From the NCBI GenBank assembly GCA_039090855.1, contig CM077011.1:26131001-26195000 (forward strand): a DNA stretch of 64,000 nucleotides. Direction: 5' to 3'. The translations under genes and the position numbers were made by a program. The notes beneath the pieces are model-generated. The model was not told the origin of the DNA. It did no database searches and worked only from the letters and a program-made list of their open reading frames with translations. The stretch comes from Macrothele yani (Eukaryota > Arthropoda > Arachnida > Araneae > Macrothelidae). Of this stretch, positions 1-10,617 are shown piece by piece (the stretch's first letter is position 1; each line of letters opens with the position of its first letter).

Positions 1-431
1 TAAGTCACTCTACCAATTGAGCTACGCGGACATTTTATTCTGATTCTTATCTGCCTTTATGTCGTGTGCGTCCTTCTGGCAGGTACGTCACATCTCCTGG
101 TACGTTACATCATCTCCCCCTTATTTTTTTTTTTTTTTTTCGAAGTGCTGGAGAAGGGATTCTCTTATTTTTCCTATCTCGCGGTGTGGAAATAACATCA
201 CACCATTGCGAGATTTTGAACGGTCGGGTCATCCGGATAGTTCGGGTGCCATTATAACGAAGTAAATTTCTCCGTCATTTCTGTCCACGCCAGGATTCGA
301 ACCCGGATCCCCTCACTCCGGAATAAGTCACTCTACCAATTGAGATACGCGGACGTTTTATTCTGATTCCTATCTGCCTTTATGTCGTGTGCGTCCTTCT
401 GGCAGGTACGTCACATCTCCTGGTACGTTAC
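1..431 (-). repeat. Dimeric tRNA-derived SINE, truncated by the window edge
   Basis: Read on the minus strand, 431 down to 1 gives a leader, a tRNA-like head with a box-B-like GGTTCGAATCC, a body, an A-rich linker near 122-141, the short linker GGGGGAGATGA, and then a second leader and tRNA-like head running off the window edge. The same head-body-A-head order occurs at 48784-49299, so it is a defined composite element rather than two chance insertions. It lies inside a mariner relic that resumes at 432. A functional tRNA gene is unlikely because the anticodon arm pairs poorly and the unit is repeated with flanking body sequence. Confidence 0.8.
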
Positions 432-1330
432 AGGTTGCTTGAAAAGTTTCGTTCCGGTGACACCAGCCTACAGGATGAGGAGGGCCGTGGACGACATTCG
501 GTCATTGATAACAACGCTCTGAAGGCAAATGTCTTGGCAAATCCTCCTGCCACAGTCAGAGAACTCGCCTGACGAAGGAAACACAAACTGATGAAGCATA
601 GGAAACAACAACTGTCTGAAATGTGCAGTAACCTTCGTCATCGCAACGAAAAAGAGCCTCTACTTGATCGCATTGTAACATGTGTTGAAAAGTGGGTGCT
701 ATACGACAATCGTAAGCTATCTGGACAACAGCTGTGTGAACCATGGTGAACCACCGAAACAACATCCTAAACCAAGGTTAAGGTCAAAGTTGACAGTATG
801 GTGGACTGTACACGGTGTTACACACTACAAGTTCTTGAATGCTGATGAAAGCCTTATCTCAGTCACATACTGTGAAGAAATTGACCTAGTGCATTAGAAG
901 TTGTGTTCCAAACAACCATCTTTGGTGAACAGGAAGGGTTCTATCCTCCTCCATGCTGACGCGAGACCACACGTGTCACAAATTACGAAACAGAAGCTAC
1001 ACGAACTCTGGTTCGAAATCCTCACACATCCAGCTTACCCGGCTGACTTGGCACGTACCGATTTCCGCCTGTTCATGTATCTTAGCAATTACCTCAAAGA
1101 CAGGACCTTCAGAAATCGAAAAGTGACCGAAATTGCATTCCGGGACTTTCTTGCATGCAGGAAGCCAGATTTCTTCCGGTCTGGCATTGAAGCACTTGTC
1201 ACTCGCTGAAAGAGGTGTGTAGCTGCTGAAGGCGCCTATTTCGAATAAAACATGGTTGTGTGCTATGAAGTATGGCTCTTTCATGTTTGCCCTCTAAATT
1301 GGCCATTAATTTTCGAACGACCTGGGGTAT
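432..1330 (+). pseudogene. mariner transposase relic (SETMAR/Hsmar1-like DD34D group)
   Basis: Broken translations give mariner signatures in order. The N-terminal LLEKFRSGDTSLQDE is near 435-480. Between 901 and 1209 there is LVNRKGSILLHADARPH, which is the second catalytic Asp region (the usual HDNARPH is HADARPH here), and then HPAYPADLARTDFRLF, the third Asp region. Near 1245 is the typical C-terminal AAEGAYFE. Stops and frameshifts separate the blocks, so no transposase can be made. The 5' end is interrupted by the SINE at 1-431. The exact right terminus is not resolved; the end given is approximate. Confidence 0.8.
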
Positions 1331-2329
1331 TCACACCACTGTCAGCGACGATTAACGTAATCATGATAAATGCATCTGCTTGTGGGATGGGCTCTGGCGT
1401 AGCAGGTCAACCTTCACCTGAGGAGAACGGTGGTCTTCCCATTTCATGAAATACCAGGGAAACCACCTTGGAACGATTACATACATAGAGAACAACAACC
1501 AAAACCCTCTTTTCTATACATTACAGAAAAGTGGTCAAAGTTCAAGCCTGAAATTTAAGCTAGAAGTGGAGTGATGATTGCCAAAAACTTTGCTATAACG
1601 ACACCTTTTCGCACATTAAGCTTTTCACCAGGTGGAATGAATTAACTGGACCGAAATCAGCCCGAACGAATACATTTTTTGTCTAAGAAGTGGACCGAAC
1701 GCGACTTAAACGAGTGTACCTGCGCATCAGAAAACGTTGCTTTTCCCTTAGTTTTTATTCAAATTGGTCACTCAGGGGGATGGCTGAAACAAATCCTTTC
1801 TTACTTATTACCTGCTTAAAGGGTTTTACCAATGGCAGCGAACCCAAAAAAGAGAGAGATGATGCTCCTGTCAGTTGTTTCTGCCCAGTGGGATGATGTA
1901 CGTATCAGGGTACATTCCAGTCATGTCTTAGGTCATGGACCACAGAATAAAGGATAGAATGAAGCTCATATCACCACAGACACAGGTTTATTGCCGATGT
2001 AGCGGAGATGCGAGGGAGAAAGGAAGTGTTTTGTTGTAGTTTTTGTAAAACCCGGCTGCTATGTGAATTAGAGGAGCGCAGAAAATTTGCGGCACTATTT
2101 GGTTGAGGTACATCGGCCGCTTAAAGGGTGAAAGGCCTCTAACTCGCTTCAGCATTCGCTCCACTCATTTAGCATTAAAATGCAAGTCTAAACAAAGACT
2201 ACATACCGGGGTTCAAATTGAGAGCAAAGCTCATGTTAGACATATTTCAGTTACTTCTTTCCAGAGTAAGTTAAGCCCTTTCGCAAACATCTGCACTACC
2301 ACCAACAGCTCTGATGCCAGATTAATATA
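1331..2329. other. No identifiable gene
   Basis: I see only short unconvincing ORFs here and no recognisable protein motif, TIR or tandem repeat. It lies between the mariner relic and the Tc1 nest and is probably old intergenic or intronic sequence. Confidence 0.4.
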
Positions 2330-3570
2330 CAGATGAGACAAATCATTACGACCAGAGTTTTTTAATGAAAATCGAAGCAACTGCAGGTAAACGACGGCGC
2401 GTGTGAAGGTCATGAAACGGTATAAATAACACCTGATACTGAGCTCTCTTAATCACTGTCATTCCTGTTTCTCAGATGGGAAAAGTAGCTGACTCAAGCG
2501 AGTTTGAGAAAGGTAAAATTATAATGGCTAGACGCCTGGTTCAGAGTATTGAGTGGTGTTCTTGATCAGTCGCAGTTAGTACCTTCAAAAAAGTGGTCCG
2601 AAGAGGAAAAAACCACCAACCGCAGGCAAGAAGTGGGCCACCCACGGCTCACCGTTGCTATAGGTGAGCGAAGGTTATCAGGTAATGTACGACCCAACAA
2701 AAGGGATACTGTGGTGCTCCTGGAGAGTAATTGAATGCTGGTGACGGGAGTAATGTGTCACAACACACAGTACATCGAACCCAGCTGAAAATGTGGCTAC
2801 GTAGCAGCAGGCCACTCTGAGTATGCATGGTAAACCCGGCTTACCTTTAAAAGCGCCTGCGATGGGCACTCGAGCATGCAAACTGGACGTTGAATGATTG
2901 GAAGCAGGTCATATGGGTCAATAAATATCACTTCCTGCTGCACTATATGGGAGGTCGAGTACGTGTGTGTAGTTTACCTGCGGAAGTGTTGGCACTAGAA
3001 CGTACCGTGGGATGAAAACAACCTGAAGGTGAGAAGTGTAATCCTTTGGGCAATGTTCTGTTGGGAAACCTTGGTCCAGTAATTCATGCGCAGGAAACTA
3101 CACTGTCGAGGTACATTATTGTGACCACCAGCTAATATCCAGAGTAGCCGCCCTGTGCAGCACGGACAGCAGCTAGATGAGCTGGGAGTGACTCAATAAG
3201 GTGCCGGAAGGTGTTATCAGGTATGTGGAGTCATGCTGACTGCACTGAATCTGACAGCTGTTGGAGGGTGAGTGGTGGAGGATCCATAGAGCGGACAATA
3301 CGGTCGTGGTGGTCACACAGATGCTCAATTGGGTTTAAGTCTGGGGAATTAGTAAGCCAGGGAAATACTTTGAAGTCTTCATCGTGCACTTCCAACTACT
3401 CTCTGACATTTCTAGCTGTGTGACACGTCGCATTGTCGTGCTGGAAGATCTCATCCGCTCCAGGGAAGACAATCAGGATGTATGGGTGCACGCGGTCGGC
3501 AAGAATGGATTCATTACGAATTCAGTCCATAGATAAATATAATACATAAATAGCTTCTTTTATGCACAGC

Positions 3571-3798
3571 TATTCGATTCGATTCGATTCGATTGGAGGT
3601 TTAACGACCACCGTGAGCAACTCAATATGCTATAAGCAGTCGCCCGTCCCTAATTTAGGGTCACTGGTTCCAGGGAAGGGAGAGAGCCAGTGCCGTAAGA
3701 CAAACACAACATCCATGCCTCACCGGGATTCGAACCCGGACCCCTTTCGGACGAATGATCAGAGGCCATCGCTTAGACCACTGCGCCACCGGGGCGGC
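3571..3798 (-). repeat. tRNA-derived SINE (family 1) with (ATTCG)n tail
   Basis: Read on minus it begins GCCGCCCCGGTGGCGCAGTGG (A-box-like), has GGTTCGAATCC (B box), then a body, and ends in an (AATCG)n microsatellite instead of poly(A). A 10-bp target-site duplication TATGCACAGC flanks it at 3561-3570 and 3799-3808. It sits inside Tc1-B. Confidence 0.92.
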
Positions 3799-4467
3799 TA
3801 TGCACAGCCATGAGTGTACCTATAGGGAATGCCACGAAAACTTTCACCAGACCATAATGCTGCCTCCACCAGCTTGTGATCCGCCAGCAATGGCTGATGA
3901 GTGTTTGTTCTCCGATGTTTCTCGCCTTATACACCAAAATCCATCTGGAAGCAGAAAACGTGACACATCGGAGAAAGCAATCCTTTTCCATTCAGCGGAG
4001 GTCCAATTCCGATACTGATATGCAAATGTAAGCCTTTTCTGCCGATGCCCCTGCATTAGCATACGTGAAGTACCGATCCGTTTGCATCTTAGCCCCATAC
4101 GAAGCAGAGCTCCCTGAACTGCCGTTTTAGACACACTTCCGGTAACCCCTTTGTTTATTCAACCAGTGAGTTACTCCACTGTAGCGTTTCGATCGGTCCT
4201 CACGCATCTTCGAAGCCGACGTTTACCTCTGACATCAATAACACGTGGTGCCCCGCATTTTCCACGTCGCTTATTTGCAATTGTGCTATTTCTCCAATTA
4301 CGCTACACTTTAACAACAGCAGCACGCTAACAGTTCACAAACTGCGCTTTTTCGGAAATACTGCCTGAAAACCGATAATCATACCTTTTTGCAAATCTGA
4401 TAAATCGCTTCTTTTATCTATGACAGCAAAGAGTGATATTTTTTCAGATTACCTATAGCACAACTTA

Positions 4468-5689
4468 CACTGAAGAGCAATTGAATTAGAGACAGCTGGC
4501 GTTATGCAAATGTGGCGCTGTGGGCGGCCCTGTAAACGGAAACGGCATGACGTATGCAGCGATCCGACAATATAAGGAGTGATGCGACGGGACTCAGTAA
4601 GAGTCGGACGCAGTATGGGTAAGACGAAGGATCTAAGCGCATTCGTCGGGCCCCGAAGGCAAACTGTTGGAACCCGACGAATGGGTCACTCCATCTCGGA
4701 AGTGGTAGAGGCACTGGAATTTTCACGAGCCACTGTGTCACGGGTGCACCGTGAGTACATTGAATCCGGTAAAATCATCCCTGTAAGGGCCAACTGCCGG
4801 GGATAAGAGCGTGTGGATGAGCGGGGTCTTTGTCGGCTAGCTCGCATTGTAACGGCGGATAGATGGGCCACAGTGCAAGAAATCACTCGGCAGTTTAACG
4901 CTGCTGCACAAAAACGTGTAAGCAGCCACACCATCCAGAACCATCTCCTCGCTATGGGGTACAGAATCCATCGTCACACGAGGGTACCGCTGCTGACCGC
5001 ACATCACAGGGTGCAAAGATTAGCATCGGGGCGGGAACATCGCCACTGGACCCTAGACATGTGGAAAAATGTTGTCTGGACTGATGAGTCGAGATTCACG
5101 TTGGTACATGCGGATGGCAGGATACGAGTACGGCGCAAACCACATGAAGCGATGAATCCTTCTTGCCAGCAGGGTACTTTTCAAGCTAGTGGGGGTGGCA
5201 TTCTTGTCTGGGGACTGTTTACGTAGACTGAAATGGGACTGGGACCCCTGGTACGTGTGACATCGTCCCTCACAGGTCAACGTTACCAAGATGTCCTGGA
5301 TGACCATTTGCTCCCGTTTGTGCGTCTTCAACATCCCACTGGTGACCTCATCCTGCAACAAGACAATGCAGCTCCCGAATTGTATCCAAATGGTTCGATG
5401 AACACTCCACCGACGTGACCTCGCTTCCTAGAGCAGCTAGGTCACCTGACCTCAATCTCATCGAGCACATATGGGAAGCCATCGAGAGAGATTGTCGAGG
5501 CTCTGACCCGCCTTCATCAAATCTTCTTGAACTGTGGGAGCTTTTTCAGGGGTCGTGGATCCGTATGGCTTCCCAACGCTTCCGGTGTCTTGTCGAGTCC
5601 ATGCCGAGACGAATCGCCGCCGTCATCAGGGCGAAAGATGGTGCTACACGTTACTAGACAGGCATCTCTAATTTAATTGCTCTTCAGTG
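4468..5689 (+). mobile_element. Tc1-C copy 1, inserted in Tc1-B
   Basis: The TIR CACTGAAGAGCAATT at both ends and flanking TA (4466-4467, 5690-5691) define a 1222-bp element. The transposase is read in blocks: 4579-4806 (HTH, SISEVVEALEFSRATVSRVH), 4813-5226 (VQEITRQFN, RVSSHTIQNHLLAMGYR, VWTDESRFTLVHADGR with the first Asp), 5233-5418 (LILQQDNAAP, second Asp) and 5415-5657 (SPDLNLIEHIWEAIERD with the Glu, then SMPRRIAAVIRAKDGATRY). Stops at 4804 and 5224 and a frameshift just after the second Asp inactivate it. It is homologous to 11681-12889. Confidence 0.93.
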
Positions 5690-7279
5690 TATATACCCTC
5701 CAAGCCGGCTAAGGACACGTGCCTTCTTTCATTGGCTACGAGCTGTTGACTTAAAAAACATGAGATAATCACAATAATGTGACTCAACTGTGTATGTCGT
5801 CTACCACTTACCTAAACATCACTGAAGATCAGGCTCTTTCTTACATGGCAACAATATTTTCCTCTGGTAGTGCCTTCTTTCAGCAGCATAATACGCCATG
5901 CCCCACTGCCCTGATTGTTAGAGAATGCCCTGGCCACCAAATTTCCCACCTATCAATCCAATCAAGCATCTGTGGTTTGTATTGGAACAGAAAATCTAAT
6001 CCGCTGTGGCTCAACCACATAACTTACAGGAATTAAAGGACCTGCGGGTAACGTCTTGGTACCAGATATTACACATTTAGAAAGCTTATAGCTTCTATGT
6101 CGCGCGGGGTAAGAGCCGTAATGGCCGCACGTGGAGGGCCAATAAGATATTAGGCAGATGGTCATAATGTTTTGGCTGTACGGTATACACTATATTGACC
6201 AAAGTCACCGGACACCCCCTCAAAAGCAAATGAACGGATCCGCTGAGTTGTTAAGATACACGGTACAGCTGCAACCGGTATAAAAACAAGCCTGCAGCAG
6301 ACCGCGATCATATCGTACTCTGAGGTTGAGTGAAAATGTCGCGGCAGGAGAGAACTGACTTTGAGAAAGGAAATTTTGTTGGGTGTTATACTTGTATTAG
6401 TGGGTTGTCCATAAGAGAAACCGAGAGGCGTTTTAACATACCCAAGTAAACAGTTTTCGATGTATTGAATAAGTGGAAGACACATGGCGTACCTGAAGCA
6501 GCAAAAGGTACCGGCAGACCAAGGAAAATCAGCGATAGAGGACGTCGAAGCCTCAGGAGAGTCGTTACAGCTAATCGACGGAGTACTGCACAAGACCTCA
6601 GTGTACAGCTGCTGCTCATAAGCCTTTCATCTCTACTCGGAATGCTACTCGTCGTTTAGCATAGTGTAAAGAACATTTATCGTGGACCGTAGATCACTGA
6701 AAACGGATCTTATGGACTGATGAATCCAAATACACGATCCATCAGTCTGATGGCCGTGTGTGGGTATGGCGGCAGCCGGGAGAAAGCTATTTACCACAGT
6801 GTACTGTTCCTACGGTCAAGTTTGGAGTTGGCAGTGTACTCGTGTAAGGGTGTTTTTCGTGTAAGGGTTATCGTGGACAACAATTGGGTATCTTGGACAA
6901 ACCTGCTAACTAGCACGTCTACCTTGATATTCTGGATAATTATGCCCCACCAACTCTGAGGCATACTATGGAACCGAGCCTTGTTGGTACCAGCAGGATA
7001 ATGCACCGAGCCATCAAGCAAGGACTGTTACGGCGTGGTGTGACGATAATTCGGTATCGTATGTTGACTGGCCAGCACGGAGCCCTGATCTTAAGCCTAT
7101 AGAGCACCTATGGGATGAATTAGAGCGCCGCATGAGAAGTTTGGAACCAAGGTCTACTGCTAAGCAAGAGTTAGCGACAGCATGATGTACTGAATGGAAG
7201 CGCATACCTATCGCTGTGCTCTAAAACCTTGTCGAAAACATGTCTCGAAGGGTCAGTGCATGCATTAAGGCCAAGGTGG

Positions 7280-9426
7280 TTTCAGAATCGCTTTAATGTA
7301 ACAAAACAGAGGAGACGAGCAACATGGAATCGTCTCGAAGAAAACAAAATGTAACAGGAATGATACAAACTGATAAAAGCGATGATATGTACATTGAATG
7401 AGTAATGAGAAATTTACAACGTGATGCAAACAGAGCAATGCTTGAGGAAGAACAAAATGATCATAGGCGGGGCACTTCAGTGCGAAAGAACAACAAAAAG
7501 TTAATGCAGAGTCTTAACTCACCGTGAGATATAATGGACTTGGCGTAACACCAAACCACGGGGTCACTGGTGACCACGTAGCATAGGAGCTTTCACGGCA
7601 TGCGGAGATGGCAGACTGCTATTCCTGTTGTACCATCGTGCACAGAGTAACGGAAAGCATGGTGAAAGGTGAAGTTCCAAGTGCGCCATCTATGAAAAAA
7701 GTGTCGAGGAGTGGCAGTGTTTATGTCTTGTAGAAGGAATAAGTCGGCCCCAAGAGGCGAGAGATCTTTCAGAACGAGAGCTTTAGGGAGGGGGTTAGTA
7801 AACCCCCTACAATTCAGAGTGGCGACCTGGAATTGGTAAGTCCGACGTCGGATGAAGTGCAGCTGTGGCAGCTTTCTGAAATGTGTCGAGGCGATTGATG
7901 ATACAACGACACCACAAGACGTATTCGGGTTGCTTGGCATTATGCCGGAGGAATATGAGGATGGAGGTTGCTTGGTCAAAGACCTCGGGAAGAACTGCTT
8001 TAAACTGCTGTAAAAAGATGAGAGAAGCCTCCCGGTTTTGTTTTGTGAGTGAGAAACTCGTAAAGAGCTTTAAAGGAGACAGGTTCTGAAGGAAGAGAGG
8101 CATTGGTAAGCAAAGTCGAGAAATCTTCAAACGACGGCAGAGGACCCTTGGACTTTGAAGAGGAAGAGCTAGAACGTGACAGGGGAGACTTGGATTTTGC
8201 TAGACTGGTGGAACGATGTGGGTGGCCAGTCCGAGGAGGTGATTTCTTTTTCCTCAGGGCCTCGGTACTGGTAGTAGAGCGACGTTTGCCGTGGATCGAC
8301 GACACACGAGATGTGGAATCAGAGGAATGGTCCACCTCATCGCCGGGAGCAAAAGTGGCGACGGTGAATGAAGCTTGAAGATCTGCCGTGCTGTTCTCTG
8401 ATGGATAGAGAACACAGGAAGTCAAGGAGGAGTCAAGCGGAGGAAAAACCGACAGAGTGGAGATAGCAACATCGGAAGACGCGTGTTGATCGAAGGCTTT
8501 AATCAGATTTTCGGAAGAATTGGGTCCAGGAGGTGTAGACGCAGGAAAAGACATGACAGCAGAAACGGAGGAAGAGGTAAAATGCTGCCTTGGGGCTCCA
8601 CGATTCAGTGGCTCTGTATGGGGGCAAAGAACCTGCTGATGGCCGTAAGCCTTGCAAATTGTGAGCAATGAGTAGAGGCGAGGAGCTCAATTCGGCGGCG
8701 CTCGTTCCCGCAACGAACATCAAAGAACCGTGGAAACTTTATGAGATGCTCTTCCGACGGGAAAATGATGCGAACAGTTCTACGGAAGCCACAGATATGT
8801 TTATCCTCGGGGTCAGATGAGGAAGAGGAGACAGTCTGCACTGGGCCGACTACTCTACCGCATCGACTAAGTGCAGCACACAGCATATCATCAGAGATCT
8901 CCGAGGATACCGGATGTAGAGAGACCAGAACAGGACGCTGGACGATGGATTCGGCTAAGAGGTGACGATCGCCATTTGATAGGCCCCGAGACAAGACAAG
9001 CTCGGCATATCGTTTCTGCGAAAAATAAACAATCACAGTTCGTGGCTTTCGGTTGAGGCGGGTGATGGCACCAGAAGGAAGCATCTTCTTGAGAGCAAGG
9101 CTGTACTGCTTCAAAGAAGTGTTAGGCAGCGCATCAAAACAAACCCCTAACTCGAGGGTCGAATGAAGACGTTGACCAGCAGGAGAGTTCTCGGGAATGT
9201 CTAATAAGATGGTGTCACCGTTGAGAGTAACGTAAGCCGCCCCGGTGGCGCAGTGGTCTAAGCGATGGCCTCTGATCATTCGTCCGAACGGGGTCCGGGT
9301 TCGAATCCCGGTGAGGCATGGATGTTGTGTTTGTCTTACGGCACTGGCTCTCTCCTACCCTAAATTAGGGACGGGCGACTTCTTATAGCCCATTGAGTTA
9401 CTCACGGTGGTCGTTAAGCCTTCAAT

Positions 9427-9466
<40 letters not shown>

Positions 9467-10103
9467 AGTAACGTGATAATCCATAGGGGGCAGACGAGAC
9501 GAGGAGGAAGCCAGTGGAATACTAGATGCAGCCTAAGAATACATGCGTGCAGAAAGCGCCTCCTCTGGAAGGCATTGACGCAGCATGAGACAATGTACTG
9601 AAAGCAGAGGCAGTAGAAACTGTAGTAGAAACTGTAGAGGGCAGATTAGCGACGACATCAGGGACGTCCATGAATTCATCATCGCCAGAAGAGACCAGAG
9701 ACATCACATCCACGTTCTCAATGGCAGCGTCGGAGACCTGAGCAGGAGAAGACGTGCAAATGACAGGAGGAAAATTAAGAGGCTCTCCACTAACAGGCGA
9801 AGATGATTGATCGGCTGCGTCTGTTTTCGAAGAGGCGACGCAAGGAGCTGCAGCGATGCGAGCCGGAATAGCGCCCTCATCGGCAGATGCATTAAACAAT
9901 GGCAAGGGTTAACGAAGAAAACGAGCAGCTCGGTGTGGAAATTAAAACAGCGATAATGAAAAAAATGAGCACTCACCAACTCGTGAGGGATCTTAAACGA
10001 AAGCACAGACCTTTAGCTACGGCACACACGTAGAATAACAATGATGGGACACCCAAAACACGTACGTGAAGCACTCAAACACGGAGCTCGTGAAGACACG
10101 TGT
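7280..10103 (-). mobile_element. Non-LTR retrotransposon (LINE) fragment inserted in Tc1-D
   Basis: Minus-strand order: leader about 10103-9906; ORF1 start 9905-9522; ORF1 continuing 9230-8605, interrupted by a SINE and including [20 protein letters not shown]; a CCHC-knuckle-like ICKAYGHQQVLCPH near 8640 broken by a frameshift; a Ser/Lys-rich tail to about 8000; then 7979-7593 with QVATLNCRGFTNPLPKALVL and GADLFLLQD, the start of an APE-type endonuclease ORF2. The rest of ORF2 (most of the endonuclease and all of the RT) is missing, so there is an internal deletion. Near-identical AGGCCAAAGGTGG sequences at 7268-7279 and 10104-10116 look like the target duplication. The clade is not resolved. 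A homologous copy lies at 22872-24047. Confidence 0.82.
9236..9463 (+). repeat. tRNA-derived SINE (family 1) with long poly(A)
   Basis: GCCGCCCCGGTGGCGCAGTGG head, GGTTCGAATCC B box, family body and a tail of about 37 A. The target duplication is GAGAGTAACGTAA (9223-9235) and GAGAGTAACGTGA (9464-9476). The homologous LINE copy at about 23420-23440 carries the empty site, which confirms the insertion and dates it after the two LINE copies separated. Confidence 0.95.
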
Positions 10104-10198
10104 AGGCCAAAGGTGGACCGACACCATACTAATGTATGTCAATAAATGCTATGTTGTGTTTCCTTTCTAGGTGTCCGGTGACTTTTGTCAATATAGTG

Positions 10199-10616
10199 TA
10201 TATTCCGCTACGATAGGTGAACTCGCTTGTACATAGCGTGGGACTCGTCCAAACATAAAAACAGGGATGATCAGAATGTTCTGTTCAACTCGTGTATAAA
10301 TGAATAATTTCTATGCAAAATTTAAGTAACAAGCTCTGCATACCTAGTCAGTGTACAGGAGCTATCTTAAAATCAACGATATTACTTTTCCAGTTCAAGA
10401 CATTCCTTTTAGTTCTTCATTTTGATGACTAAGAAATTTTTTTTTGCTACAAAGTTTTCGAGCAAATTTTTTATTTACCTGTAAGCAAGTATCATAACAC
10501 CGATTCAGTTATGATATTTGCTTACAGGTGGCGCCACTCTTCCGCACCACTACATCGAAGTAAAATTATTAATTTTTAATATAGTTCAGGAAAGTGTTTT
10601 GCAAAAAACACCGATT
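10199..10616. other. Spacer with a strong 22-bp-stem hairpin
   Basis: No coding signal. At 10477-10498 / 10508-10529 two 22-nt arms (ACCTGTAAGCAAGTATCATAAC and its near-perfect complement, one mismatch) flank a 9-nt loop. From about 10583 the sequence TAGTTCAGGAAAG...AACACCGAT is the start of the repeat also found at 60300-60480. Confidence 0.6.
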
Positions 10617-10617
10617 A

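Larger units (their letters stand above)
3101..5792 (-). mobile_element. Tc1-B copy 1, inserted in Tc1-A and itself split twice
   Basis: TA dinucleotides (3099-3100, 5793-5794) flank matching TIRs of the type CACWGTYGAG...TTGTGACC. Minus-strand transposase pieces include 3844-4134 with MSKTAVQGALLRMGLR, WTSAEWKRIAFSDVSRF (first catalytic Asp in SDVSRF) and GGGSIMVW. The downstream catalytic part is read from 3130-3540. Removing the SINE (3571-3798) and Tc1-C (4468-5689) leaves about 1.23 kb, matching the uninterrupted copy at 38103-39321. The coding region is frameshifted and inactive. Confidence 0.88.
2330..6183 (+). mobile_element. Tc1-A: Tc1-like element split by Tc1-B
   Basis: The 5' half (2330-3100) carries a TIR-like start (CAGATGAGACAAATCATTACG) and the N-terminus MGKVADSSEFEKGKIIMARR from 2476. 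The 3' half (5793-6183) has TTYLNITEDQ, then FFQQHNTPCP (second-Asp region, D changed to H), RGVRAVMAARGGPIRY and a closing GGTCATAATGTTTTGGC matching the TIR. Removing 3101-5792 with one TA copy restores a continuous Tc1 reading through ETMSSTTYLNI. Many stops and frameshifts make it dead. It is related to Tc1-E at 18649-19867. Confidence 0.8.
6188..10198 (+). mobile_element. Tc1-D: DD34E-type Tc1 carrying a LINE near its 3' end
   Basis: TIRs CACTATATTGACCAAAGTCA / TGACTTTTGTCAATATAGTG with TA on each side. The transposase is degraded: MSRQERTDFEKGNFVG from 6336, an HTH region LSIRETERRFNIPK, TGRPRKISDRGRRSLRRVV, then in other frames LMNPNTRSI around the first Asp and [23 protein letters not shown] residues near 7060-7130. 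The last codons [12 protein letters not shown] lie at about 10105-10128, after a LINE insertion at 7280-10103. It abuts Tc1-A at a shared TA (6186-6187). Confidence 0.88.

Noticed and set aside
8103..9056. Plus-strand ORFs in the LINE region (e.g. 8103-8378, 8741-8965)
   Set aside because: Antisense shadows of the minus-strand ORF1, which shows the recognisable domains.
9407..9601. Lys-rich ORF starting MVVKPSIKK
   Set aside because: It is the SINE poly(A) tail translated.
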